Counted from the first letter of the stretch, positions 26,901-38,832 are shown. The stretch is DNA of 64,000 bases from Orthonyx spaldingii (GCA_013397795.1 VZTJ01004773.1:493326-557325), one strand, 5' to 3'. The notes: generated by a model from the letters alone, not told the origin. Numbers and translations are program-made.

Positions 26901-29900
26901 CTACTCCACCTCACTGAGCTGAAGTCAGGACAGCATTAATACAATGCCAAGTTAACAAGCTGGACAAAGCAAGGCACAAATAATCCTAAAATCTTTATTT
27001 TAATAGCCTTTTAGGTATCATGCACTCACATCTCCCCAGTGCATTGCTGCAGCGTGCAGAAGGAAGGGAAAGCAATGAAATGCATTAAGCAGTCTTCCTG
27101 GGAAATTAAAGCAGGCACTTAAAACAGAGCACTTTATAGGCCTGGTCTGACCTGTCTGGGTGGTGTCTTGTAATTTTTCTCAGATCTGCTTTCCAAGACA
27201 AAGTGGAAAGAGAGGAGAACTGTATTTCTCAGCAGGTCTGACCTGGGCCTTAGGGTGCTCTGCCTCGAGCCAAGGGATGCACCTCAGCCTGTACTGAGAG
27301 TTAAGGGTGAAAGGCCTGTTGGTGGTGGTAAATCTCCCTGTTTACATGCTCTGTGCCTGTTGGCCCAAGAACAGAGAAGAGCACCTGGAAATCCGAAGTC
27401 TCTGTGCAGCCCTAACAAACACCTCATTGGCAGGTGTGTGGCGAGGGGCGAGTGCCTGTCACCTGTAAAATGCCATATATTAACGAATGAGCTGGTGTTC
27501 ACAGAATAATCAGTGTCACAGGTAAATACAGATGAGGAGACTGCAGAGGATTCCGTTTCTTCCTTCACCCAGCTGGGAGGCTTTGGTGTGCAGCCTCAGA
27601 TCAAGCTCCTCCCTTGAATGCTCCTTCATGGGGGAACAAGAGCCAGCCAAAGTAATGCAGTGAAACAAGGAAGGTTTTTGCTCAGATCTGGCAGCAGGTC
27701 AGCTTCAGGGAGCAGGAACATTGAGCAAGATGTTTGTCTTAGCCAAACAAGCTCTGCAGGGGTTTGCTTTTTGTTTTGTTAGTTCCATGGATATATTACA
27801 AAGTACTGTTAATCAATTTTATTTCAAAAGCATGTCAGGTTGTACTGGTAGGGAGGGACAGGGCAGCAAAAGAGACAGAGGGATGTGTTTCTTTCCATTA
27901 CAACAAACCTTGACTGCCTTAGAAGCCGGGAGGTTTTTGGCTGAACCCTTGGCTTCAAAGCTCTGAAGCTGAGTAAGAAGCTGTAGGTGCATGAGAAAGG
28001 GAGATGACCTCTCTATATATTCACATGGTTTGTATTTTGGTTTGTGTCTTTTATAAAATGTAAAATGCTGCTTCAAAACATTGGATTTTGGTCAGAGAGG
28101 AGGGAGGCAGTAAAATCCCACTGATGCTTTGGCTCTGTGGTACTGATTGCTCATGGAGGCCACACACGGTCACTGCAGCAGTAGAAATAATGAGACAAAT
28201 TGGGAGGGAAGGGAGAGCTAAACTGGCTTTTGCCTCTTCCCCCTTCTCCAATGGTTTAGGACACACCTTGGTTTGGGTGTTGGGTTTTGGGTTTTTGCTT
28301 TGGTCCTTAAAGAAGCAGCTCAGATTTGTGTTCATGGTTGAATTTCTCCATGGGAATGAAAGAAGCATCGAACAGTGGCAGTGATCATTTACGGAAATCT
28401 ATCAAAATGTCTGTAATTTGTAAGTATAATTTTGTTTGGTTGGTTTGTTTTATAGATACAAGAATTCTCTTCTGATTTCTGGACTGGTACACAGCTTGCA
28501 TGCTGGGATAGAACTGAAAAGCCCTGGTCCTTATTTCCCAAACTCTCCATTTACCTGAGGGATGAAAACTCCAGTAGGTCGTTTCGGATCTCTATCCTAC
28601 CACAGGTCTCAACCTTCTTTGTTTATTCATCTGTGCATTTATTTTTACTATTATAAAGCACATTTATAAAGCTCCTAAAAAATAGGAGCTATTTTTAGCA
28701 GTAATAGGGAACTGGCTTATTGCATACAAGGGAAACCTTTTTTAATCAAATGTTTAAAATCGATTTTTAAATAGGGAAAATGACAGAGTTGTCAAACTTA
28801 AAAGCACAAAGCACAGTTTCCCTCTCAGTGCAGTCCACGTAGTTGGGAATTATTTTTTTCAATTTGTCAGGAAAAGCAGGCAGGTTTTTGTTTTGTTTTC
28901 ATGAGCTTTGGCCACATCAGATGTCAATGCAGAATGTCTCTGCTCGTTTTGATCTTCTCGTTTTGGGAAGGGAATTGATTTGTTTCTCGTGGCATTTTGA
29001 GTTGGAGCACTTCTTCTGAATATGAAAATCTTGGCAATGACCCTTTATGAGCTCTTCACCGGTTTCTGTAACTTGCTTGGTTTATCTTTTATTAATATTC
29101 CATCCCAGCTTTTAGAATGTAACGTGCCACTTTTGTTTTTCTTCTCTGCCTTCTCCTGCCAGTGTAAGCTGCACTACAGGCTGGTATCCTCTAACATTAC
29201 TAATCCATTCTTTTACCTCAAGGGACAGGCAGGAGCAAAGGAAAGAATGAACCTATTAAGTACATTTTAACTTGAAATATAGTAAAGCCTTATGATAAGC
29301 TTTTTCTGTATTGATCATGTAGCCTGGCAATCATTCATCTTCCCCGAGGAGACAAGGGGTGAAGTGTGACTTGAATTTATAAAGCCTAGAGCCTTGAAGC
29401 TGACACTGAATGCTCTCTGAATCAACTCCATCCTAATAATTTCTTTAATAACTAAATTATTCTCTATTTTGAGTTCATATCCCAAGTTCTTCCTCAGCCA
29501 TCCTTCCCTTATGGAAAATATGGTAAAAAGTGAAAATCTCAAGAATTTGCTGTTGACCTGCACATAGTGACTGTGTTCAAATTTGTCTTAGAATCCACAA
29601 GCTTTACCTCTTACCTGCCTGTAAGCTTTGACCAGTTTTAAGTCATGTACAGAAATGTTTGCCCCATCCATTCTCTATTTCCAGTGGAGTTTGCTTGCTT
29701 GAACTATAAAAACGAAAAAAGTCTGAACTTCTACCTGCTGTGAGGTGTTGCTTTTTACACTCTGACTGCCTGTTTTATAATTTGGTTTTTAATTTTCTTT
29801 TTAACAGCTTTATATTCAACCCATCCTCGTGATAGGAGATAATTTGCAGTGCTACCGATTCGGCATCTCGTCCTCCACCAACGCTCTGGTCATTGGTGCC

Positions 29901-32900
29901 ACAGTCATGGAAGGGTTTTATGTCATCTTTGACAGAGCCCAGAGGAGAGTGGGCTTTGCAGTGAGCCCCTGTGCAGGTAAGAGAAACACTGCTCTGCATT
30001 TGGGGAGAGGGGAAGCTCAGAGAAACACCTTTGCCACTTATGTGATGGGGAGATATGGTTCCTCCTGCAGTGGTGTCATGGTTTTAAAATAAGTCATGAA
30101 AGAAATCATGAAAAGGGTGTATTTTGAGCAATTCCAAGCTATTCACATTTCAAAGGAAGGGAAAAAAAAAGAAGAAAACCAACTGTATTGCAACATCTTC
30201 TGGCATGAAATGAATCAGCCTCAGCTCTGGGTATCTGTGCTGGGTTCTTCCCTCTCACAGAGATGATCTTTGTGGGACATCTGTCTGTGTGTGCAGTTTC
30301 CCCAACAGTTACATCAGATGAGTCCCCGTTCTTAATGCAGCTTCATTTTGGGCTAGTTCCTGCTCAGAGCTGTGCATAAATGGATTCTTCAACCAACTCC
30401 TGCAGTGTGCAGTGAAGTGCCTTACTCACAGTTTTCTCTTAATGTAAATTGAGCCTGTTCAGCCCCTCAGAAATTACAAAGAAAGAGGTGAGGTGAAAAC
30501 AGGACTCACATTAAGACTTGTAGTGTTTGTGCTAGTTGTAAACAAATAGTTTTCTCAGCATAAACAGAAAGCCATTAATTTTTTAACTTGCTGCTGAGAA
30601 GATGTGAAAGAGGTGATAAGTTTTGGCTGATTTATGGTGCTGAGTAACTTTCATGATTTTTCTTTTCTCACCAAGGGAAGCTAAAACCCGAAGGTTCAGG
30701 GTTTCCTCCCCTTGTTGTTCAGACATTGCTTTGGCATCACAAGAACATCCAAGTGGGAGAGGAGGGGAAGGATGTGCACCCATGTGCAGGTCTCTGTCCC
30801 AAACAGGAGTGGTCTATGCCCTGAAAAACATTGTCTCACCTGAGGTTTCTGTGAGAAAAGGACTGGAACTGACAGTGCTTCTTTAAGGTCTTAGAGAAGG
30901 TAAAAGTAGTTAGGACTGGAGTGCTTAATGCAATCAGGTAACGGGGGCGGGGAAAGAGACACTGGCTGGCTGAGTTGTAGCTCTAGGGCAGTTTTAAAGC
31001 TTTTCTTTTTTTTTTTTTTAATCTCTCCATTGTTAACGGGCTCAGACTTGTCAGCTTTGAGCTCGCTCCCAAAGAAAATCTGGATATTGATATGAGTTGC
31101 CTAATGGGCACCTCTGTGAGGTGCCATGCAGTGACGAAAGACACGTTTTGAATGCATCTAGCAGGAGAGTGTAAGTGGACAAATACTGCAGGCCAGGTTT
31201 TCCTGCTTTTCATCCTTCCTGACTGCAGCTGGAGCAAGTGTGGAGCTGCCTCCTGTCCCTGTGCCACTGCAGCCACCAGTGGGGGGAGGTGGGGGCATCT
31301 GACAGGACATATTGACCACGTGTGGTCAGCAGGGGACACACAGGGCACTGCTGTGCGTAACAACTGCTTTGACAGCCCCTCTTTGTCAAGAAAAATAATC
31401 GGGGAACCGTAATAACACCTCGGTGTTAATATTGCTGCCTGCAAGCATAGTTTGACCCCTTGAGTGTAGTTCTGCCAGAGATGTGATGCCTTATCCATTA
31501 GGCTTACTTAGAACTGAGGCCAAACAAAATTAAGAGAATAAAAAGCAGATATTTATTCAAAGGCCTTCTCGGTACATTCGGGCAGTCAGAGTCCACCCAG
31601 GGTTGCACCCAAAATGGACCACGGGTCATGGGTTTTTCATGCTTTATAATTTTTGGTCCATTTGCATATTGGGGTTAGACCTCCAGTTATAACCTCAGGT
31701 AATGAAGTCATCTATCCCAAGCTTGCCCCCCCCAATTTCTCTGCTGTTTACATTTTTTGGGGCCTAAGACAGTGAGGTGTCTGTGAGAGAAATTGTTTTG
31801 TCTAAGATGCGAGAGCAGTAGCTCCAGAGTTACGTGAAAAATAGAAGCTAAAAATCCTAAGGCATCAGAGGAAGAACTGAGCTTGCTGAATAGAACTGCC
31901 ATTGGAATTTACATGGGCTTGGGCACGTGGTTACACCCAGCTGGTGCTGCAGGACATTTCCTCCTTTTCTCTTCATCCACGTTTTGTGCCTGTGTCGAAC
32001 CCAGCATCACGGGGACTCGGCTTCCTGAGGAATCAGCTGAGTGGCTGAGACAAGATGCACGGAGCTGTCAGATTCCACTCACATGGGGCAGATGACATTT
32101 CGCTGGATGTGCCAGTTATGCTGAATTTCACTTCTTCACAGCTTGTGGTTTCCATATTTAACAGCGCTTTCATCAGAGCGCCGCGGCTGCGAGTGCTGAG
32201 CGTCGTGCAGGATTGAGGGATTAAGCTGCCTAACAGGCTTCCCGTGGAGGCCAGCCATGCCCTCACAGCAACTACATTAATGTCATTTATTTGGAGCCTT
32301 CTAGTCCGTTTGTGGGCATAAATTAAACTGAATTACTGATGGCTTGAACCTTGGGAAGCGGAGACGTGTTGAAGACTGTTTGGTGTGGCTTTGCAATGAC
32401 CTTTGCTTTCTTAGAGTGAACATTAAGTTAAATCCATGTTTTTATAAGGTGTGAGAGCCGCACATGATGAATAAAAAATTATGGGAACAGGACTAAAAGC
32501 CTTAATTTCACTGAACTTCCAAGTCACTTTTGAGACTTGGCTAGACATGAGAACTGGCTTATCCCACAATATTCCTTGGACTATTACAATTCTCCAGGAT
32601 GTACCAAGAATGAGGAAAGTTACAAGGCTGCAGGAAGCTGTCCCATTGTAGCAGGAAATTTGCTTTTTCCTCATTATGTGAAAGCCTTTAAGCCTTATTC
32701 AGGCAAATAATTTCAAGTTGCCTGTTGATAACCTACTATTTACAGGATGACTAGGACAGGTTTTTGGATCAGGTCCCTTCTTGAGACAGGATGTTCAGAT
32801 CAACGAGTTGGTTTCAGTGAAGCAACCTGGAAATGTTCAAGGCCAAACTGGACAGGGATTTGAACAACCTGGTCTAATGGAAACTTCGCTGCCCATGGCA

Positions 32901-35754
32901 GGGGTGTTAAAACCAGATAATTTCTAAGGTCCCTTCCAACCCAAACAAAGGAAAAAAAACCAGCCCTGCAAGAAAAGAACTGGGGCTTTGGTAGGGCCTA
33001 AGTTGAATTCAAGCCAAGGTAAGTGAAAGTGAAATTACACAACAAAGAGCAACATCCAGCAGGGACAGTCAGGAACGTTGGACATGAGGAGATTTTTCCT
33101 CACCAGGAGGGTGGTACAGCACTGAAACAGGGTCCCCATCCTCAGGGTTTTACAAAGCCTAGCTGGATAAATCTGCAGCAGAACTGATCTACTGAGCCTG
33201 ACAGTCTTGGTGCTTGAATAGGATCCTGGACTAGGTGACTTCCAGGGACCCCTTCCAAGCTCTACTTCATAATTTTATGATAAATTTGATCTAATTCCAG
33301 GTTTCCTTCCTTTGTAAACCGCCCAAGTGGGTGAGCCAGTGTGTATTGAGTTCTACACAAATGTTAGAAAATAGCATTTTTCCAGAGGTGCCTTTTTTGT
33401 CCTGTAATCATCAACAATGAAGAAAAATCTCATTTATTCAAGGCCATAAAAGTATTGTAGGTAGGTACCACCAGATATTCTAAAATAATACACCAAAATA
33501 CTCTAATTTAGTTAATGTGTAATATGCTGAGTATGTGTGAGTGTTAGTTTATGTTAAGGACTTGTTTGAACAATTTAGGCAAATTTCCTCTCAATTTCTC
33601 TGGGGGTGGAAGAGTGTGAGGGAAAATGGGTTTTTTTTCCTTTTGAAGGGAAGAAAGCAGAGGCTGTGCCGCTACCAAGCATTCTCAAAATGCAAATTAA
33701 AATGTTAGCCACTATGGCAACAGCTTTGTGTTGTCTCCTTTAATAGGAGTAATTATTGTGCTCAAGCCAAATAATGAGTAATTAGAGACAGTTTATTTTC
33801 AAAGCTCTTTCCAAGGTGGAAAATTGCACTGCTTTTTCTTTTCCCCCACTTCTTCAAAATACTGCTAAGTAATGATACTTAGGCCTTGCATTTCACACTG
33901 GTGTTAAATGTGGTTGAGTTTGGTGTTGCTGCAGAACTTTATGGAGACAAACAAAGGGGTGAGATGTCCAGAAGAAACAATTGCATGGCAGACAAAGTGA
34001 AATCCTGGGGCTCTGGACAGAAAGGATTTCTGCCACAGAGCTTCTAGGCAGTCTTTTACCATCTAATGGGTTTAGGGAGTGGGTGTTTGGTTATTCACCA
34101 AATAGTGTCAGGGTCCTCGTGGGTGCAGCCTCGGGTTCCCCCAGTTCACTCTCATGGCATATTCCTGCTAAAGGAGCCTTCCCACACTTAGGGGTGGAGA
34201 AGGGGCTGGTTCAGATGAGTGATCCCACAGAAAATTCCTTGTTTGGGCATGTTGTTTGTTGTGAAGGTTGGTTTCCCCATCTGATCTGCGAGTTGCAGCC
34301 TCCCATTCCCTCCACCAACACAAAAGGAGCTCTGGGGGTAGGAGTGAGGGCGCAGGATTGTCCCTTTCAACACCAGCCCACAGTTAAGTTGAATTAAGTC
34401 TAACAAAACCTAAATCTTAAAATAATACCAGGTCTTATGAGGCCAGGGACTGAATGACAACTACAATGTATGCAGATAGAGCAACAAACCTACTCTGCAT
34501 TTTTTTTGTCCACAAAGAACCTTGAAGTCCACCTTCCTGCCTTTGCAAAATCTAGGCTCTCTTCTTCCTTCTAAGGGATATTTTAGGGTAATCTCTTTAA
34601 ACATGGTTTCAGCAGTCATGACTAAGATATGTGAAAATAAGAGATACAGTTTTCAGTAGATGGGATCACTTCCAATTGGGCAAGAGTGTGCTTGTATATA
34701 AAATGTGCGAGAAATCAAGCAGGACAGTTAAAGTCGAGGCCTTTATAATAAAATACTGAGATGTGTCTTGGAAGTGGCTGACTAGAGATGTGAAATATGA
34801 CCGCTTCTTGCCTTAATTGTGTCATCATTTTTGGAGCTGCTGGGTTAGTTCTCCCTTCCCAACACCATTGCTCCTCCATGTCCCTATTCCTCACTCCTGA
34901 CACTGACCTTCCTCTCCTGACACCAGCCTTCCTCTCCTCCAGTCCCTTTTTGTGGACACCCAGCTCTCCTCCCTCACCTCGCTTTCCTTCTATATTTTCA
35001 CCCACAAGAGTGAGTGTGCTGCTTTCCACACTGCACCTTGTATTTAGAATGAAGTCCTTTAAGGTATCTGTGAGGCTGCTCCCTAAGAAGACAGCAAACA
35101 CAGAAGATCAAAGAATCATCTTGAGGTGCTGTTCCAGTTGTTGGAAGTGCCAGAAACAAAAAACTGCCCAGGCCCTGCCCTACACCACCAGGGTGGATAT
35201 TGTAGGATATTTAAAAGGATGTTTTTGAAAGATTAGTGCAGAGGCAAAAACGTGATCCAGTGGTTTGGGCTATGACTGATTGAAATATCTGTTGTCTCTC
35301 AGCCTGTGGGAGAGTCACAGTGGTCTCCTTATGCTTCAGAGTCCCTTTTTATAAACGCGGGATTCTTGCGTTTTTATTGCAATGAGAAATGAAGTAAAAC
35401 ACGAGTGTGCTGAGTGTGTGAGGACAGAGAGAGAGGGATATACAAGTATTTTTAAAATGGTGCCTGCAGAGCTGATCCTGTTCTCTCTGTGACTCCTCAG
35501 AAGCCGACGGCTCTCCCGTGTCGGAGATCGAAGGCCCTTTCACAACGGCGGACGTCGCCAGCAACTGCGTTTCCAGCGTTTCCTTCCACGAACCGGTGCT
35601 GTGGATCGCCTCCTACGCCCTGATGAGCCTGTGTGGGATCATCCTGCTGGTCCTGATCGTGCTGCTGCTCATCCCGCCCCGCTGCCAGCACCGCTACACG
35701 GACAATGACGTGGTCAACGACGAGTCCTCCCTCGTGCGCCACCGCTGGAAATGA
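11870..35754 (+). CDS. BACE2: Beta-secretase 2 (memapsin-1), exons 2-9; 5'-partial
   Basis: Type I membrane aspartyl protease of the pepsin family. In the family it cleaves APP within the amyloid-beta region and the melanosome protein PMEL, acting in the secretory and endosomal pathway. The CDS is join(11870..11958, 19106..19322, 20823..20951, 22151..22285, 24985..25086, 28456..28605, 29808..29976, 35501..35754): 1245 nt, 414 codons plus stop. In the partial protein, catalytic DTGSSNFAVAG begins at residue 6 and catalytic DSGTTLLRL at 199. Cysteines in MCGAG, DCRE, ACWD, QCYR and SPCA, with the conserved NCV, match the family's disulfide set. An N-glycosylation sequon NSS lies in RDENSSRS. 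The transmembrane helix is about residues 364-388, and the tail ends DESSLVRHRWK, as in human. Exon 1 (about 104 residues in human) is outside the window. All junctions are GT-AG and phase-consistent, which excludes a processed pseudogene. FAM3B follows on the same strand. Confidence 0.97.
13512..13815 (-). mobile_element. Old CR1-like fragment, antisense
   Basis: It contains CR1-like blocks in reverse (TCCAGGGAGTGTGTTCCAGTG, TTGTCCAACCTGAACCTC). It lacks a clear terminus and is diverged, so assignment is moderate. Confidence 0.5.
13821..14600 (-). mobile_element. CR1 LINE fragment, antisense
   Basis: It starts ACAGGATCACAGAGTCATTTA, the CR1 3' end, and runs through the 3' UTR to about 14240. 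Diverged reverse-transcriptase-like sequence follows near 14.38-14.55 kb, ending about where the LTR relic begins. Confidence 0.7.
14630..15195 (-). mobile_element. Ancient avian ERV LTR relic, antisense (solo)
   Basis: On the minus strand it starts TGACAACCAAGTGGGCTGGG and ends GGTTTAAACCACAACA. In between are a TATA-like CATATAGAGC (plus 14937-14941) and GGACACAGCCAGGACAGCTG. This layout matches an old LTR family I recall as widespread in birds; the family name is not asserted. It is about 566 bp. No internal retroviral region and no clear target duplication are seen. Confidence 0.7.
19106..19322 (+). CDS. BACE2: BACE2 exon 3
   Basis: This 217-nt exon has acceptor ccttttaaag and donor gtaaac. 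Its first G completes the split Leu codon, giving LSSTYRSEG. It encodes VTVKYSQGSWTG, the flap-side strands with NIATILESENFFLPG, and ILGLAYDALAK, all characteristic of BACE2 rather than BACE1 or cathepsin D. It ends in phase 0. Confidence 0.96.
19323..20822 (+). other. BACE2: BACE2 intron 3
   Basis: A 1.5-kb phase-0 GT-AG intron. I see no repeat or gene in it. Confidence 0.9.
20823..20951 (+). CDS. BACE2: BACE2 exon 4
   Basis: This 129-nt, 43-codon exon has acceptor caccttcaag. It encodes PSSSVETFFDSLV, then IPNIFSLQMCGAGLPV and GSGTNGGSL. The donor was placed at CTT|gtgggt because joining it to exon 5 restores SLVLGGIEPSLY exactly. Reading further would add residues absent from the family. 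The donor is weaker than its neighbours. Confidence 0.95.
20952..22150 (+). other. BACE2: BACE2 intron 4
   Basis: A 1.2-kb phase-0 intron beginning gtgggtat. It is AT-rich, with no recognisable element. Confidence 0.9.
22151..22285 (+). CDS. BACE2: BACE2 exon 5
   Basis: This 135-nt, 45-codon exon has acceptor tctccctcag and donor gtattg. It encodes VLGGIEPSLYTGDIWYTPI, then KEEWYYQVEILKLEVGGQ and LELDCRE. It contributes the conserved Cys of DCRE and is in phase 0 at both ends. Confidence 0.96.
22286..24984 (+). other. BACE2: BACE2 intron 5
   Basis: A 2.7-kb phase-0 intron. It has T-rich low-complexity runs near 22.7 kb and 24.2 kb and no recognisable gene or mobile element. Confidence 0.9.
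24985..25086 (+). CDS. BACE2: BACE2 exon 6 (second catalytic Asp)
   Basis: This 102-nt, 34-codon exon has acceptor cctccccag and donor gtaaga. It encodes YNADKAIVDSGTTLLRLPEK, then VFSAVVQAIARTSL. DSGTT carries the second catalytic aspartate, so the active site is intact. Confidence 0.97.
25087..28455 (+). other. BACE2: BACE2 intron 6
   Basis: A 3.4-kb phase-0 intron. An A/G-rich run lies near 25290-25320. Nothing else is recognised. Confidence 0.9.
28456..28605 (+). CDS. BACE2: BACE2 exon 7
   Basis: This 150-nt, 50-codon exon has acceptor gttttatag and donor gtctca. It encodes IQEFSSDFWTGTQLACWDR, then PWSLFPKLSIYLRDENSS and RSFRISILPQ. It carries the ACW cysteine and the one N-glycosylation sequon I see in the protease domain. 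Confidence 0.96.
28606..29807 (+). other. BACE2: BACE2 intron 7
   Basis: A 1.2-kb phase-0 AT-rich intron without recognisable elements. Confidence 0.9.
29808..29976 (+). CDS. BACE2: BACE2 exon 8
   Basis: This 169-nt exon has acceptor tttttaacag and donor gtaaga. It encodes LYIQPILVIGDNLQCYRF, GISSSTNALVIGATVMEGF and YVIFDRAQRRVGFAVSPCA, and ends one base into the next codon. The segment ILVIGDNLQ differs from human but lies in a variable loop. Two conserved cysteines are present. Confidence 0.96.
31482..31910 (-). mobile_element. ERV LTR, antisense, in BACE2 intron 8
   Basis: On the minus strand there is a TATA-like ATTATAAAGC (plus 31643-31649) and then an AATAAA (plus 31552-31557) in GAATAAATATCTGCTTTTTA. 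These are typical of U3 then R/U5. The outer limits are approximate, the right one especially. No internal coding sequence is present. Confidence 0.6.
32765..32946 (+). mobile_element. Degraded CR1 3' fragment, sense
   Basis: It contains AACCTGGAAATGTTCAAGGC, CTGCCCATGGCAGGGG and AAGGTCCCTTCCAACCCAAA, the CR1 3' UTR order in sense. Confidence 0.65.
33050..33285 (+). mobile_element. Degraded CR1 3' fragment, sense
   Basis: It contains GAGATTTTTCCTCACCAGGA, GGATCCTGGACTAGGTGACT and CCCTTCCAAGCTCTACTTCA, CR1-like blocks in sense order but diverged. Confidence 0.6.
35501..35754 (+). CDS. BACE2: BACE2 exon 9 (transmembrane domain, tail, stop)
   Basis: The coding part is 254 nt, with acceptor gactcctcag. 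Its first AA completes the split Glu codon. It encodes the juxtamembrane stalk SEIEGPFTTADVASNCV, then the hydrophobic helix WIASYALMSLCGIILL to about IVLLLI. The basic stop-transfer PPRCQHR and the tail NDESSLVRHRWK follow, with stop TGA at 35752-35754. This exon is much richer in GC and CpG than the introns around it. Confidence 0.97.
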
Positions 35755-37540
35755 GAGGCTGGATCCCCAAAACTGAGACTTGAAACAGGACCAAGGACAA
35801 GGAACCCTGCCAAGGGGAAGAAGCCAATGCCTCCTCAGTCCTTTCTACGTTCCTTACGAATCGCTGTTGAAGATCCCACCAAATATCCTGCATCATGACT
35901 TTTATAGCTTTATTTTCTAACACCGGTTCTGAACCAAAGCACTGTTAACCACCTCTGAAGTGCTACGGTACTGGGTTTGCTACTGCAGTACAATGAGCCT
36001 TTATGCTCTCCACAGTACCTTCTTTAAAAAAAAAGCCTAAAAAAAAGTTTAAAAAAAAAAGATAAAAAACCACACCATGATGTTCTTCCACTGTCTGAAC
36101 AAAATTGTCCATCTCTCTTTCACAAAAAAAAAGGAGCTGTCAGTATTTTCTAACTAATCGAGCCCTGACTGTAGAAAAAGAGAAAAAAAATTAATAATCT
36201 TTCTTATTAATTGCATTAAATGAATACTGCTTTCTGTTTACATCAGTTTATTTTGAAACTGTGCTAACAGTGCGGGGGAGGGAGAAAAGTCAGACTTAAG
36301 CAGCAGAGAAAAAAGCAAGTGAGATCAAGAAGAAATGTTGGTTTGTGGTTTCCTGTCCCTCAAGATCACTGCTGCCACTTGAGAGGGTCACCCTCCCTGA
36401 GAGTTGTAACAAAATAGTCCAAGGTGGTGAAAACTGGGAAACAAACTTGTTCAGCCTTAGAGTAAAACAAGACTACCTCTCTTAATTTACCAGGATGCTA
36501 CCACTGGTGAGTGTGTGGATTAGAACTGGTCTTGAAGCACAAAGATGCTCCATACAACCAAATGGGACTGCTTGGCTTGGAATTTTTTTGGATTTTATAA
36601 AAATTAATACTTCATGACTTTCCACTTTGGTGCACAAAAAAAAAAAAAGAAACCTTTCAGTTTCCACCCCCCCCTCATGTGGGTTTTATTGATTTTTTCT
36701 GAGTTTAACATTTAGAAAAGGCTGATCTGCATATGTATGGACAGACAAGAGAGCAAAGTCTGTGTTCTGCTGTATTTCTAGAGAGCGTGTAACAAAAAGA
36801 AAACAAAATAAGACAACTTTTTTTGTTTTAATTTGGCTGAGCTCAGCAACCTAGAAATTCCAGGGAGAAGTATCTGTGTTTATGGACAGGCTGGGAAATG
36901 AAAGTCTTGATGCTGGCTTGTTTTTCAGCTCGACCAGTAGTCAGAGGTGTTCATTTTGGCTTCACTGCTGCGTCAGTCAAACGAAAAGTGTGTGTGTCCT
37001 GCCTGGCTGGAAACAAACACAGGGTGGGACTGGAAACAATAGTGGGAGAGAGCAGGGCACGATATATTTGACCAGACTTCCACTCTGCAAGTGCAGAGCA
37101 TAATGCTGAGGTCAGAATGAGGAGTTTTCTTTGCAGATAGGACAGTTTTTTCTTTCCTCTAGTTGCAGTCTTCTCTGTAACACTGGCCTCAGTGTTTGGA
37201 TTGGAAAGATAAACAATGCAAGGTTGAGGATTTTTTTAAAATACATTAAAAAGAAAAAAAAAAGGAAAAATTATTCTTTTGCATTTTGATAGCAGAGCAG
37301 TTTGCATAACTGTATGGGAAATGAGGGGGAAAAAAGGAAGCTTAGCTCTGCATTTCCCAATCCCTTGCCTAGACAATTTTCTGCCCAAAATCCCTTCATA
37401 TAGCTGTGATTCACACTGCCTCTGCATCTGACTCTGCATGGAATAAGGAAAGACTTTTATTGGTTTTTTTCAGGAATGGTGCATTTACAGATGTGCACAT
37501 CCTGTGTGTGAAAATAAAACACTGTGGGGTTTTTTTAACT
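35755..37540 (+). other. BACE2: Probable BACE2 3' UTR
   Basis: The stretch after the stop has no further coding potential. A-rich runs occur at 36020-36070, 36124-36134 and 36639-36650. Candidate poly(A) signals are ATTAAA at 36215-36220, AATAAA at 37513-37518 and AATAAA at 38011-38016. The 37513 site is preferred because it is followed by a G/T-rich stretch. The 3' boundary is an inference. Confidence 0.45.
37513..37518 (+). promoter_or_regulatory. BACE2: Candidate BACE2 poly(A) signal AATAAA
   Basis: A canonical hexamer about 1.76 kb past the stop, followed by ctgtggggttttttt, a plausible G/U-rich downstream element. ATTAAA at 36215 and AATAAA at 38011 are alternatives. Confidence 0.4.
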
Positions 37541-38735
37541 AACTTGTGTCTTTCATGTCATAACTGGAAGTGCCTGTGGTTTTCTTTTCCTTTTTAATTC
37601 TTGCACTTTCAGATTGCTTGGCTCCACAGAGTAAAATAATTGATGCTGTGATCCAACATCTGAAAATGATTTCTCTTGGAATTTGGAGTTGGAAACAGGA
37701 GAGAGTTTTGAGCTTGTCTCCTTCTTCCCCTGCCTCTTAGTTTTTAAGAGGAGAAAAATTGTGGATTACATGAAATAAGCCATAGAGCTTAGCTGTTTTC
37801 TCAGTGTTCTATTTTCCATATCTCTTTCTTAATATCTTTTAATTACAATTTTGAGCTCCACGTCATCCTCCAGGGTCTGGTTTTACACATAACAAATAAT
37901 TTCCAAGTTGTATTCCTTCTTTTTCTACAGTATGGCAATAGAAGTAATGCTTCTGTCACTTGCTTCAAGCAGAAACACGGTATGGATTTTGGATGGATAC
38001 AGTGTTAAACAATAAACCCTCTTTCAATTCAGAAAGTAAAAACAACTTGTATGCTCTTAAAAAGTTTCATCAGTGCTCCCCTCACCCCACAACCTCGTAG
38101 CTCCTCACCACAAAGAGTTTTGGGAAGGAATTGATTGGGAAAGGTTCTGAGGAGGCTTTTTAATGACAACTGAGGTTTCTTCTGAGTTGGTTAACAAAGT
38201 CAGTGCACAGGACTTCATATAAAAGGTTTAAATATTACCCTTTGAATGTCATTGGTCAAGATTTTTTAAGAGAAACACTTGAATGAAGAGGAGAAATAAT
38301 CAAGTAGCACAAATGAAACACTAATATATTCCTGAGTTTTCCTGGCATTCCTTCACATTAAAAATGTGGCTTGTAGTAAAAATGCTGTGAGTGATACCTG
38401 CAAGCAGCACAAACTTCATCTGGGCTGGTAAATTGATGCTTACACTGGCAGATATTCAGGTGAGCATTGCTTTGTTGCTCTGGCAACAAGGAGAGCAATA
38501 GCAACCCTTGAGGGTTCATTTTTAGCCTACAACACATTAAGAAAAATAATGCTCCTGAGCAGTTCTGTGTGGAAGATGAAACACAGTGATAGACTACACT
38601 ATAACCAAGTGTAGTCACTTGGTAACTCATAGTGATCTCTTTCCCTGGTATATTTAAAAATATCTGTATGTTGTGAGATATTTTATGCTCCTGTTAACCA
38701 ACTTCAGGCATAAAAATACACCACACCTTCAAAAG

Positions 38736-38832
38736 AAAAAAAAAAAAAAAAAAAAAAAAGGAAAAGGGGGGAAAAAAAACCAAGGGTTAAGGAANNNNNN
38801 NNNNNNNNNNNNNNNNNNNNNNNAAAAAAAAA
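38736..38832. repeat. Poly-A run and assembly gap
   Basis: An A run at 38736-38759 leads into an A/G-rich stretch. Then come 29 N (38795-38823) and a further A run. The gap is probably a failure to sequence the low-complexity tract. Confidence 0.9.

Larger units (their letters stand above)
29977..35500 (+). other. BACE2: BACE2 intron 8 (last intron)
   Basis: A 5.5-kb phase-1 intron. It contains an antisense LTR near 31.5-31.9 kb and two degraded sense CR1 3' fragments at 32.8 and 33.1 kb. No alternative exon is evident. Confidence 0.9.

Noticed and set aside
11870..35754. BACE2 copy as a processed pseudogene
   Set aside because: It has introns with canonical splice sites, a continuous frame and intact catalytic residues.
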